A DNA stretch of 64,000 nucleotides from Falsiroseomonas stagni DSM 19981. Its GTDB lineage: Bacteria > Pseudomonadota > Alphaproteobacteria > Acetobacterales > Acetobacteraceae. The position numbers and the translations under genes are program-made. Position 1 is the stretch's first letter, and each line of letters starts with the position of its first letter. The notes beneath the pieces were generated by a model that was not told where the DNA came from, made no database searches, and was given only the letters and a program-made list of their open reading frames with translations. Shown here one piece after another: positions 31,161-37,641 of the stretch. The stretch spans positions 102,758-166,757 of the forward strand of contig NZ_FOSQ01000013.1 of assembly GCF_900114315.1 (NCBI RefSeq). Direction: 5' to 3'.

Positions 31161-32474
31161 CTAGTTGGCGGAAGCGGGGGCAGCAGGCGCCAGATACCGC
31201 GACCACGCTTCCTCAAAATGGTCGCGGATATACCCCTTCACCGGGGCACCGCCGCCCGGCGGCCGGTAGGTGATCGGCCGCACCCGGAACGGCGCCAGCG
31301 CCGCCGCCAACTGCACCGGGGTCATCGGCCTGCCGTTCTTCCACTCCGGCCACGGCCGCTCCTCTAGCTTCTCCAGCGCCGCGATAATGTCAGTCGAGGG
31401 AAGGCGGGTCGCGCCGCGTTCGTTGAACAGCGTCCGCAGGTCCGCCAGCAGCAGAGCGCCGGCCTCGGCATTGCCCTCGGCCGCGTTGCGGTGCCCGAAC
31501 ACCTCCAGCAGCGCCCGGCGGGCACGCTGGGGCCATTCCCCGCCGGCATCGTCCGCGATGGAAAGCAGGACCACGGAAATGTCGCCCTCCCGGTCGCCCA
31601 TCGCCTCCGGCACCTCCGGGTCCAGCGGCAGATGGTCCCGCCGGTCCGCCGCCCATCGGGCGAGGCACCGGGCGGCGTTGTGCAGCGTCGCGCGGGCGCC
31701 AGGCGCGCGGAGTTTCATCACCGTCTCCGCCGCCGCCTTCCGTTGCAGCGTGATCGGCACGCAGCGGTCCGCCAGCGTGTCCGGCAACTTCCCGATCCCG
31801 GCCAGCGCCACGGGGCAGAACGTGGCGAACCTTACCGGCATCCATTCGCCCTTCGTCTCCACCACGCGCACCACCTCGCCGGACCGCTCAAAGCCGGAAT
31901 TGAGGATGCCGCGCAGTTCTTCGTTGTCACCCACAAAGGTGTCCGCCTCATCCACCAGCAGCGTAATCCCGCCTTCCTCCCGCAACGCCTCCACCGTGCG
32001 GAATACGCCGCTGGCGCTGATGTTGTCGGCTTTCAGCGGGCGGTGGCAGGTGGCGCGCAGCAGGTCCAGCAGCGTCGATTTTCCGCATCGCTTGGCGGGC
32101 GATCCAATGTTCAGCCGGGGCGAGTGCTGGAACCGTTCGGATACCCAGGTGTGTGCGATCCACAACGCGATGGCATCGGCGGCGGTGGCGGGCAGGATGA
32201 CGTGGCGCCGGATCGCAGCGGCCAGCCTGTCCAGCACCATCCCGGCTTCCACCGGGTCCGGCCACGGCACTACGGCCTGTAGCTCTACGCCTCGGCCGCG
32301 CGGTTGCTCAGGTGCTGGCCGCATCTCCTCCACCATGCGGTCCAGCGTGCCGACACGAATGTTCAGCCGCTTCGCTGCCGCCTCCCGCTCCCGGTCATAG
32401 GTCACACGGTCCAGCCGAGAGAGGCGCAGGATTTCGGCGGCATCGTCGGCCACCATGGTTGCGGCTTCCGTCAT
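31161..32474 (-). CDS. DUF3631-family helicase-like ATPase of the element
   Basis: 437 residues. P-loop GSPAKRCGKSTLLDLLRA (Lys132), Walker B GGITLLVDEADTF (Asp175, Glu176) and an arginine-rich sensor region (LPDTLADRCVPITLQRK) precede a C-terminal DUF3631-type domain (RSLE-like helices and LPSTDIIAALEKLEERPWPEW). DUF3631 proteins are found in mobile-element replication modules, often fused to or next to primases. The start overlaps the primase-like gene by 4 bp. It probably supplies the helicase or initiator activity of the element; the dyad cluster lies just downstream. Confidence 0.82.
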   Translation of the reverse strand: MTEAATMVADDAAEILRLSRLDRVTYDREREAAAKRLNIRVGTLDRMVEEMRPAPEQPRGRGVELQAVVPWPDPVEAGMVLDRLAAAIRRHVILPATAADAIALWIAHTWVSERFQHSPRLNIGSPAKRCGKSTLLDLLRATCHRPLKADNISASGVFRTVEALREEGGITLLVDEADTFVGDNEELRGILNSGFERSGEVVRVVETKGEWMPVRFATFCPVALAGIGKLPDTLADRCVPITLQRKAAAETVMKLRAPGARATLHNAARCLARWAADRRDHLPLDPEVPEAMGDREGDISVVLLSIADDAGGEWPQRARRALLEVFGHRNAAEGNAEAGALLLADLRTLFNERGATRLPSTDIIAALEKLEERPWPEWKNGRPMTPVQLAAALAPFRVRPITYRPPGGGAPVKGYIRDHFEEAWSRYLAPAAPASAN

Positions 32475-33460
32475 GCCCGCGCCTCCGCCTGACCGCGCGC
32501 AATGCCGTCGCGGGCGGTCGCCTCGGCATTGCGACGATCCTTCCCGCCGCTATCCATCGCAGCCTGGACCAGCGCCGCACTGGCGCTGGTTTCGTCGAGG
32601 ATGCCGGCCGCGATCAATTCGCCAGCCCGGCAGGATGCCCAAAACAGCAGCCGGTGCCGCTCGCCCTCCACCGCGTCCTGGACCACGCGCAGCAGGCGGG
32701 CGAAGCGCATCACCTCGCCCCCGCTATAGGGCCTGCCAGGGCGTCGCAGGGCGGTTGCAGCAGGCGGTGGTGGCGTTGGTGCCAGCAGCGGCGCCGGAGG
32801 CACCACCACCGCCTCCATCCCCTCCAGAACGGCCAGCCGGCGGGGCAGGTGGTCGCGCTGCGCTATGAACAGCGGCGCCGCCGTGTAGTGCGGTTGCGCT
32901 GCGCTGTAGAGGCTGCGGTCAACCGGCGCCGCCGCAAGCCATGCCTTAGCCTCGGCGGAGGTCACGGGGCGGTTGCACCAGGCCCATAGCCGCAGCCGCG
33001 CACCCGGCTTGATGCCGTGCGATGCCGTGGCCTGCACCACCAGCCGCGCCACCCGGAACGGCGCCGGCAGTAGTGGCAGGATGGCGCGGGCGTTCGCCTC
33101 CAGGTCCGCAGGGTCCATCCCCTCCGGCACCGGCAGGCTGTCCACGTCGAGTGCGATCCAGCGGCGCGGCACCTCCCGCAGCGTCGGCGCCTCGCCTGTT
33201 TTCGGATCGCGGTGGAGGAGGCGCCGGACACCTTGCGACCTGTCCGCGTCGAGGATCGCGCCGCGCACCACGCAGGTGTCCGGGCGCCGCGCCAATTCCT
33301 CCAGCAACGTCGCCAGCGCCGCCAGCCCTTCCACCCGCAGATGGTGCAGGTTCACGGTGCGGGTCCGTTGCTGCGCCTCCACCGTGCCGTCCGCATGGAT
33401 CAGCTTGGCGAGGCGCCGCCCCGGGGCTTGCACCACCGTCATCGCGTCGAGGTCATCCAT
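32471..33460 (-). CDS. Primase-like protein of the element
   Basis: 329 residues. The central part has WIALDVDSLPVPEG and VVQATASHGIKPGARLRLWAW, resembling the acidic-motif and His/Lys strands of archaeo-eukaryotic-type primase/polymerase domains found in satellites and plasmids. This is a motif-level similarity only. The C-terminal third is helical (FARLLRVVQDAVEGERHRLL ... RAGELIAAGILDE), like a primase C-terminal helix bundle. It is coupled to the DUF3631 ATPase (4-bp overlap) and to the upstream winged-helix gene (TGATG), forming a replication module. Confidence 0.65.
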   Translation of the reverse strand: MDDLDAMTVVQAPGRRLAKLIHADGTVEAQQRTRTVNLHHLRVEGLAALATLLEELARRPDTCVVRGAILDADRSQGVRRLLHRDPKTGEAPTLREVPRRWIALDVDSLPVPEGMDPADLEANARAILPLLPAPFRVARLVVQATASHGIKPGARLRLWAWCNRPVTSAEAKAWLAAAPVDRSLYSAAQPHYTAAPLFIAQRDHLPRRLAVLEGMEAVVVPPAPLLAPTPPPPAATALRRPGRPYSGGEVMRFARLLRVVQDAVEGERHRLLFWASCRAGELIAAGILDETSASAALVQAAMDSGGKDRRNAEATARDGIARGQAEARA

Positions 33461-33816
33461 CAGGCGGCATCCTCCAACATGGGCCAGGGTCCGGCGGTCA
33501 CGGCGATGGCGCCGGCCAGGCGGTAGCGCACGAAAGACACCTTGTTGCCGTCCGCGTCGGTGCCGAACGCCGGCACGCTCTCAATCGGGCAACCGGCCTT
33601 CCGCAGCCGGGCGACGTGGCATGTCGCGTTGAGTGCTAGGCCGGGCGGTGCCGCGTTCAGCATCTCCACCCGCGTCATTCCGGCGGGGTGTCGCAGCAGC
33701 AGCCGCGCCACCTCCGCCGCCCGCTTGGGGATCGGCAGGAACATGTCACCCACACGCAGCAGGTGACGGTGGCGCCCCGTCGCGGGGCGGTGGTGGAAAG
33801 GTTCAGCGCCCGGCAT
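33460..33816 (-). CDS. Predicted winged-helix DNA-binding protein of the element
   Basis: 118 residues from ATG 33816. The central part AAEVARLLLRHPAGMTRVEML followed by LNATCHVARLRKAGCPIESV and a beta wing (GNKVSFVRYRLA) fits a small winged helix-turn-helix. No enzymatic motif. It overlaps the zinc-ribbon gene by 14 bp and the primase-like gene by one base, so it is part of the replication transcript and may regulate it or help initiation. Confidence 0.55.
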   Translation of the reverse strand: MPGAEPFHHRPATGRHRHLLRVGDMFLPIPKRAAEVARLLLRHPAGMTRVEMLNAAPPGLALNATCHVARLRKAGCPIESVPAFGTDADGNKVSFVRYRLAGAIAVTAGPWPMLEDAA

Positions 33817-34084
33817 GGGGGGGAGGCTCCATGTCACGCAAAGCGGCCAGCGCCGCCGCGAGGTTCGGATAGGCCAGCGGCACGCGCCGGCCGGGGATGG
33901 CGATGCAGGCGCGCGGCTCTCCGTCCGCGTCGAGCATGTCGGCGCGGAGGAGGAGGCGGGCGCCAATGGCAGGCGGGCGAGGATGCCGTGCGGCCCATGC
34001 GAACAGCGGCAGCGGGGCAGGCGTCATCGCGCGCGGCAGCCGGTGGCGCCGGCCGCAGGTGGGACAGGTAGTGGTGGAGGTCAT
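33803..34084 (-). CDS. Small zinc-ribbon protein of the element
   Basis: 93 residues from ATG 34084. The N-terminus TCPTCGRRHRLP provides a CxxC knuckle; the rest includes LFAWAARHPRPPAIGARLLL and VPLAYPNLAAALAALRDM. Function unknown. Its ribosome binding site falls inside a hairpin at 34085-34112. Longer upstream starts lack support. Confidence 0.5.
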   Translation of the reverse strand: MTSTTTCPTCGRRHRLPRAMTPAPLPLFAWAARHPRPPAIGARLLLRADMLDADGEPRACIAIPGRRVPLAYPNLAAALAALRDMEPPPHAGR

Positions 34085-34112
34085 GGTGGTTTTCCTGTCT
34101 GTCAGGACCACC
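34085..34112 (-). promoter_or_regulatory. Hairpin sequestering the RBS of the zinc-ribbon gene
   Basis: On the minus strand GGTGGT pairs with ACCACC, with an inner CCTG/CAGG stem, ending directly at the start codon at 34084. The CAGGA Shine-Dalgarno-like bases lie within the stem. This could make translation conditional. Confidence 0.4.
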
Positions 34113-34200
34113 GGGGCAACTGGAGCGTGGCGCCGTGCGCGTCGCGTGCTACATTGCGGGCGGCAGAATCCGCAGTATCCAGCACGTCCCAACACATCGC

Positions 34201-34233
34201 CGCCGGGCCACTCCAGGTCCGGCGGTTTTGTTT
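34201..34233 (+). terminator. Plus-strand terminator without an annotated plus-strand gene
   Basis: CGCCGGGCC (34201-34209), loop ACTCCA, GGTCCGGCG (34216-34224; one G-T wobble) followed by GTTTTGTTT. The orientation fits only plus-strand transcription, yet all neighbouring genes are on the minus strand; an antisense or small RNA ending here is possible. Confidence 0.4.
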
Positions 34234-34319
34234 CAGGGATAGGTGACGGTTAGCAGGCGCAGCGCCGCCAGGATCACCAGCGTCGCGCCAATGCCGAGCA
34301 ACGGCAGGGCGGCGCGCAT
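34233..34319 (-). CDS. 28-residue predicted membrane peptide coupled to the AlpA-like gene
   Basis: ATG at 34319 overlaps the AlpA-like stop by one base (TGATG); stop TGA at 34235-34233. The peptide begins MRAALPLLGIGATLVILAAL and is almost entirely one hydrophobic helix. It is too short for routine gene calling. Stop-start coupling is the main support; it might be a small membrane modulator or lysis-type peptide, but this is inference. Confidence 0.4.
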   Translation of the reverse strand: MRAALPLLGIGATLVILAALRLLTVTYP

Positions 34320-34510
34320 CACCCGATCCTCCGCGCACGCGGCGCGGCATCCACCGCAGCCCGCAATTCGGATCGGCGCCAGCGCGGGGCCTTCGGCGTG
34401 ACGTAGTAGGGCGCGGGCAGGATGCCGCGCTTCACGTCGCGCCAGAATGTGGAGAGTGCCCGGCCCGTCTCGGGGGCGGCAGCGGCGGCGGACAACAGTG
34501 GGTCAGACAC
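34319..34510 (-). CDS. AlpA/excisionase-like helix-turn-helix protein
   Basis: 63 residues from GTG 34510: (M)SDPLLSAAAAAPETGRALST then FWRDVKRGILPAPYYVTP and APRWRRSELRAAV, the compact wHTH of AlpA/Xis-type DNA-binding proteins (FxRxVxxG...P...RWRxSEL). The GTG has CAGGG 4-5 bases upstream. An ATG at 34597 gives 92 residues, but that extension contains a perfect dyad (34522-34541) better explained as an operator. AlpA-type proteins activate integrase/excision or replication genes of P4-like elements. Confidence 0.7.
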   Translation of the reverse strand: MSDPLLSAAAAAPETGRALSTFWRDVKRGILPAPYYVTPKAPRWRRSELRAAVDAAPRARRIG

Positions 34511-34521
34511 GCAGCCCTGCG

Positions 34522-34541
34522 GCGTAACGTGCCGGTTACGC
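34522..34541. promoter_or_regulatory. Dyad GCGTAAC-N6-GTTACGC upstream of the AlpA-like gene
   Basis: Perfect 7-bp arms at 34522-34528 and 34535-34541, 12-31 bp upstream of the GTG start at 34510. The GTAAC/GTTAC core is the same as in the 31022-31147 cluster, suggesting one regulator binds both. A second small dyad, AACGT-N6-ACGTT, lies further upstream near 34645-34660. Confidence 0.5.
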
Positions 34542-34664
34542 GCGGCGCCTTGCATGTTCGCGCAAGAGGCGTGGAGTTCCTGATGCACAGTGGCCATCCC
34601 TATCTAGGAGAGGCCACCTTCATCTACCGGAATGCGCGTCTCGGAACGTGACCGAACGTTGGGG

Positions 34665-35390
34665 CTAGGTTTTGTCCAGCCGGAGGCGGCGTCCGGCGGC
34701 AAGTATCCGCTCAAACGAGCGCCGTGCATCAGCCGGATCGGAGCCACCTCCTAGCTGCCCCAGGCGATAGTCATAAGGATTGCCCGTTTCCTGCCAGACC
34801 AGCAGGTGCCCTTCCTGCACTACAGTCGCAGCCGTCTTAGGGTCTAAGCCGAGGCGTAAGAGATCGTATTGCTCAGCCGCGGTCCGCTTGGAACGATCGC
34901 TCAGCGCGGATTGAAATGCGTTCCAGCCTCGCCGGCAAAGCCCGAGCGCCATCGGAACCATTTCCATAGCTTTCTTGTAGTGTAGAGCCTTGGTTTTTCG
35001 CCGCGCCGCTGGCTCCTTAAGGTCAGGCGGCTGTAAGTGCGAAAGGCTAGAAAGAGAGCCAACAGCAGAGCAGAACGCTTCCATGCCCCACTCAGGCACT
35101 AGTTGCGCACGTGATGCACGATTGTAGTCTCCTCCAAAACAATCGAGGGCCACGTGTGCTCGCCTTGATAGCTCACGCCATACATAAACAGGGTTTTTCG
35201 TTTCCCGATAAAGGATTTCGTTCGCATCAAAGAACCCAAGACACTCGTTAAGCCATGCTATGTGGCGAACATCGAATGCTGCGTCATCCTCATCAGGCAG
35301 ACGCTGCGGTTCGGCGCCAAGTATAGCCTTGAACCGCTCGTGCCAGCGTTGAGGTTCGGTGCTTTCATTTACTGACATGCTGGCCCCCAT
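34665..35390 (-). CDS. Unrecognised cargo protein of the element, lower GC
   Basis: 241 residues from ATG 35390 (GAGG five bases upstream); ATG 35378 (MSVNESTEPQRWHERFK) is an alternative. The sequence is polar and mostly helical with no signal or TM: FDVRHIAWLNECLGFFDANE, YVWRELSRRAHVALDCFGGD, HYKKAMEMVPMALGLCRRGW and a final SFERILAAGRRLRLD. No family recognised. Its base composition is visibly less GC-rich than anything around it, and it sits beside the integrase, a usual place for accessory or defence cargo. Function unknown. Confidence 0.6.
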   Translation of the reverse strand: MGASMSVNESTEPQRWHERFKAILGAEPQRLPDEDDAAFDVRHIAWLNECLGFFDANEILYRETKNPVYVWRELSRRAHVALDCFGGDYNRASRAQLVPEWGMEAFCSAVGSLSSLSHLQPPDLKEPAARRKTKALHYKKAMEMVPMALGLCRRGWNAFQSALSDRSKRTAAEQYDLLRLGLDPKTAATVVQEGHLLVWQETGNPYDYRLGQLGGGSDPADARRSFERILAAGRRLRLDKT

Positions 35391-35409
35391 CACTGCCTCA
35401 CGCAGGTCG

Positions 35410-36720
35410 TTAAGCAGCGCGATGCCGCCGATCAGCCAGCGTCACCACCTCCGCCGCAGGCTGCGCCGTCACCAACCCGGCCACATGCGCCTGCCAGCGA
35501 CCTAGCGCGCTGATGATTTCATCCGCGTAGTCGTGCACGTCATAGGTCCGTTCAATCTTGGTCCGGCCGGAGACGTGGTTGATCGCCGCCTCCGCATGGT
35601 CACGCGGGATGCCGAGGCGCGTCATGCCGGTGCGGGCGGTGCGGCGCAGGTCATGCCAGCGCCATGCCGGCATCGGCCGCACCTCCAGCCCGGCCGAGTC
35701 CTTCGCGCGGTTGCTGGCAATGGTCGCGTCAATGCGCGCCTTCAACTTGGAAAAGCCCCGGAAGCCATTGCCGTTGATGCTGCCGAGCATCCGCCAATCG
35801 CCGCCGCAATCCTCTCCACCCGCCGGCCACACGGCATCCACCTCGGCCATCGCCAGCGGCGCCAGCGGCACGGCGTAGCCTTTCCCGTTCTTCGTCCGGC
35901 TTCCGGGCAGGGTCCATCGACCGCGTGCCCGATCCACCTCCCCCACCGCGATGTCCGCAACTTCCATTTCCCGCGCGGCGGTCAGGATCAGTAGCCGGAC
36001 GAAGGCGCGCACCTTCACGCCCTCCCCTTCCGTCGCGCGCCACACCTCCAGCAATTCGCCATCGGTCAGGACACGGGTGCGCGCCTTCGGCATGGGCGCC
36101 AGCTTGGCGGCACCCTTCCGGGGCAGCAGGGGCAGCGGCACCCATCCCTCCGCCTCGGCATGGTTCAGGAAGGAGGAGACGACGCGATACAGGGATGCCG
36201 CCATGGCCGGCGCAGCTTTCCGCTTGGTCGCGACCAGCGCGGTCCAGTCCGCGCGCGTCGTCTCCACCAGCGCCCGGTTGCCGAGGCGCGGGGTCACGTC
36301 CCGGTCGCAGATGCGCGCCACCTCCGCCGCGTAGCGGTCGGACCACGGCTTTTCGATATCGGCTTCGCGGCCAGCCCGCCATTCCGCCAGCCGTTCCGTC
36401 ACGGTCGCCTCCGCCATCCGGTGGCGCCGCGCCTCCCGTGCTGCCCGCTTCTCCTCAATCGGATCGGCACCGCTGGTAATCCCGGTCAGGGCCAGCCGGG
36501 CAGCCTTGCGGGCGGCACTCAGGCCGAGGCTCGGGTAGGTGCCGATCTTCGGGCGGGTTTGCTTCCCGTCCTTCGTCCGGGTGCGAACGCTCCAGGTCAT
36601 CACCCCGGCGGCGGTCACGCGCAGCACCAGGCCGACGACATCGGTATCCCGGATTTCCAGCCGGCCAGATGCCGGAGGCGCCAGGTTCCGCAGCCAGATG
36701 TCAGTCAGTTCGCGCTTCAT
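35410..36720 (-). CDS. P4-type tyrosine recombinase (integrase)
   Basis: 436 residues from ATG 36720. An N-terminal DUF4102-like arm-binding domain (RDTDVVGLVLRVTAAGVMTW ... PKIGTYPSLGLSAARK), a SAM-like core-binding domain, and a catalytic domain with Arg250 (LTAAREMEV), Lys277 (RTKNGKG), His356-x-x-Arg359 (WHDLRRTA), His382 (NHVSG) and nucleophile Tyr393 (ERTYDVHDY). This family integrates elements at tRNA 3' ends, matching the tRNA-Thr att sites. The gene lies 185 bp inside attR and reads into the element. Confidence 0.95.
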   Translation of the reverse strand: MKRELTDIWLRNLAPPASGRLEIRDTDVVGLVLRVTAAGVMTWSVRTRTKDGKQTRPKIGTYPSLGLSAARKAARLALTGITSGADPIEEKRAAREARRHRMAEATVTERLAEWRAGREADIEKPWSDRYAAEVARICDRDVTPRLGNRALVETTRADWTALVATKRKAAPAMAASLYRVVSSFLNHAEAEGWVPLPLLPRKGAAKLAPMPKARTRVLTDGELLEVWRATEGEGVKVRAFVRLLILTAAREMEVADIAVGEVDRARGRWTLPGSRTKNGKGYAVPLAPLAMAEVDAVWPAGGEDCGGDWRMLGSINGNGFRGFSKLKARIDATIASNRAKDSAGLEVRPMPAWRWHDLRRTARTGMTRLGIPRDHAEAAINHVSGRTKIERTYDVHDYADEIISALGRWQAHVAGLVTAQPAAEVVTLADRRHRAA

Positions 36721-36765
36721 GGACCCACCCGCCTGCCCGGCCCCGCTTTGTGCCCCCACCCCTCT

Positions 36766-36786
36766 CGGGGGCACACCGGGGGCACA
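36766..36786 (+). repeat. Integrase arm-type repeat near attR
   Basis: Same 21 bp as 29336-29356 (two CGGGGGCACA units, 11-bp period), upstream of the integrase start and 119 bp inside attR. An inverted TGCCCCC half-copy lies at 36751-36757. It may also place integrase autoregulation at its own promoter. Confidence 0.6.
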
Positions 36787-36905
36787 ATTTCGGTGCGATG
36801 GCGGTAGATTCGCATAGACGCTGGTAAGCGGGTAGTCCCTTTTCATCAGGGCTTTTGCGGGTCACTCCGGCCAGCGGGGGCACAGCCGGCGCCGCTTACC
36901 CGCCC

Positions 36906-36951
36906 ATTCGTAATCAGTAGGTCCGCGGTTCAAATCCGCGTGCCGGCACCA
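36906..36951 (+). repeat. attR: 46-bp direct repeat of tRNA-Thr 3' half
   Basis: Exact copy of 29279-29324 starting within the anticodon loop and ending at CCA; only this part of the tRNA is present, so it is not a functional tRNA. It marks the distal junction. The chromosomal gene for the IalB-like protein ends 25 bp beyond it. Confidence 0.95.
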
Positions 36952-36976
36952 GCCTGCCCCCCGCCCCCCGGCGATC

Positions 36977-37627
36977 TCACCGCGTCTCCCGCGCCAGCGC
37001 ATCCGCCGCCGCCGCGAAGCCGCGGAAGCTGGCCGGCAGTGCCATCTCCTGCCCCGCCGCGTCCCGCCATTCCAGGCGTCCCGCCTGTTCCGCCGGCAGG
37101 GCGCGCAGGCGGCGCACCGCATCCTCCCGCAATTCGATCTCCGCGAAGCAGCCCAGGCGGTTGCAGGTCTGGAAGGGCAGCGCCAGCGGCTCCGCCCCCT
37201 CCATCACCAGGCGCACGGGCTGGGAGACGCGGATGTTCACCGGCAGCTGCGCCACCAGGCGCAGCGGCGCTTCCCGCGCCACGCGGCCCATCGCCAGCGC
37301 GGCGCCGAGTTGCCGGCCCTGGTCGCGCACGGCCATCACCATCTCGCAGGCGCGGGTGGGGGCGCGGCCGGCGCAGTTCACGGACCAGTCGCCGAATTGC
37401 GCGCTGGTCCGCTCCGGCGCCTCCGCCCCCTGCCCCGCGGTCACCGGCGTCACCGCCGGGGCGGGGCTGGTGGCTGCCGGGGTGGGCGGTGCCGCGGCCG
37501 GTGCCCTCGCCGGGGTCTGGGCCGCCGGCCCGACCAGCGGCCACAGCACGATCCCCCCCGCCACGGCCATCAGCGGCAGGCCGATCGCAAGCCGCCGCCG
37601 ATACGCCCGCATGTCGCGCATCCGCAT
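36977..37627 (-). CDS. Invasion-associated locus B (IalB) family protein
   Basis: 216 residues from ATG 37627, which has a strong purine-rich RBS (GAGAGGGAAGAGG). A basic N-terminus, a membrane anchor/signal (AIGLPLMAVAGGIVLWPLVG) and a Pro/Ala linker lead to the IalB domain: FGDWSVNCAGRAPTRACEMV, LRLVAQLPVNIRVSQPVRL and FQTCNRLGCFAEIEL with paired cysteines. IalB-type proteins are periplasmic or envelope proteins first linked to host-cell invasion in Bartonella but widespread in free-living relatives. The gene follows the autotransporter by 14 bp and is probably co-transcribed. An earlier ATG (37648) overlaps the autotransporter stop and is less likely. Confidence 0.88.
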   Translation of the reverse strand: MRMRDMRAYRRRLAIGLPLMAVAGGIVLWPLVGPAAQTPARAPAAAPPTPAATSPAPAVTPVTAGQGAEAPERTSAQFGDWSVNCAGRAPTRACEMVMAVRDQGRQLGAALAMGRVAREAPLRLVAQLPVNIRVSQPVRLVMEGAEPLALPFQTCNRLGCFAEIELREDAVRRLRALPAEQAGRLEWRDAAGQEMALPASFRGFAAAADALARETR

Positions 37628-37641
37628 GATCCTCTTCCCTC

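Larger units (their letters stand above)
29325..36951. mobile_element. 7.6-kb integrative element (satellite/island type) in tRNA-Thr
   Basis: Bounded by 46-bp att repeats. It holds a P4-type integrase (35410-36720), an AlpA-like regulator, a zinc-ribbon protein, a winged-helix protein, a primase-like protein, a DUF3631 helicase, a nuclease-like exported protein, small unknown genes and an unrecognised lower-GC cargo gene. Dyad-rich DNA at 31022-31147 may be its replication or control region. No capsid, tail, terminase, relaxase or conjugation genes are present, so mobility would depend on a helper. Phage-satellite-like organisation is inferred from gene content. Confidence 0.88.

Noticed and set aside
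34511..34597. N-terminal extension of the AlpA-like protein from ATG 34597
   Set aside because: The GTG at 34510 has a better RBS and domain-proximal start; the extension is occupied by a perfect dyad.
29325..36951. Full prophage
   Set aside because: No terminase, capsid, portal, tail or lysis genes; size and content fit a satellite or island.
36862..37122. Minus-strand frame crossing attR
   Set aside because: Contains the same antisense-tRNA peptide-like residues (NRGPTDYEWAGK) and overlaps the IalB gene; not a credible protein.
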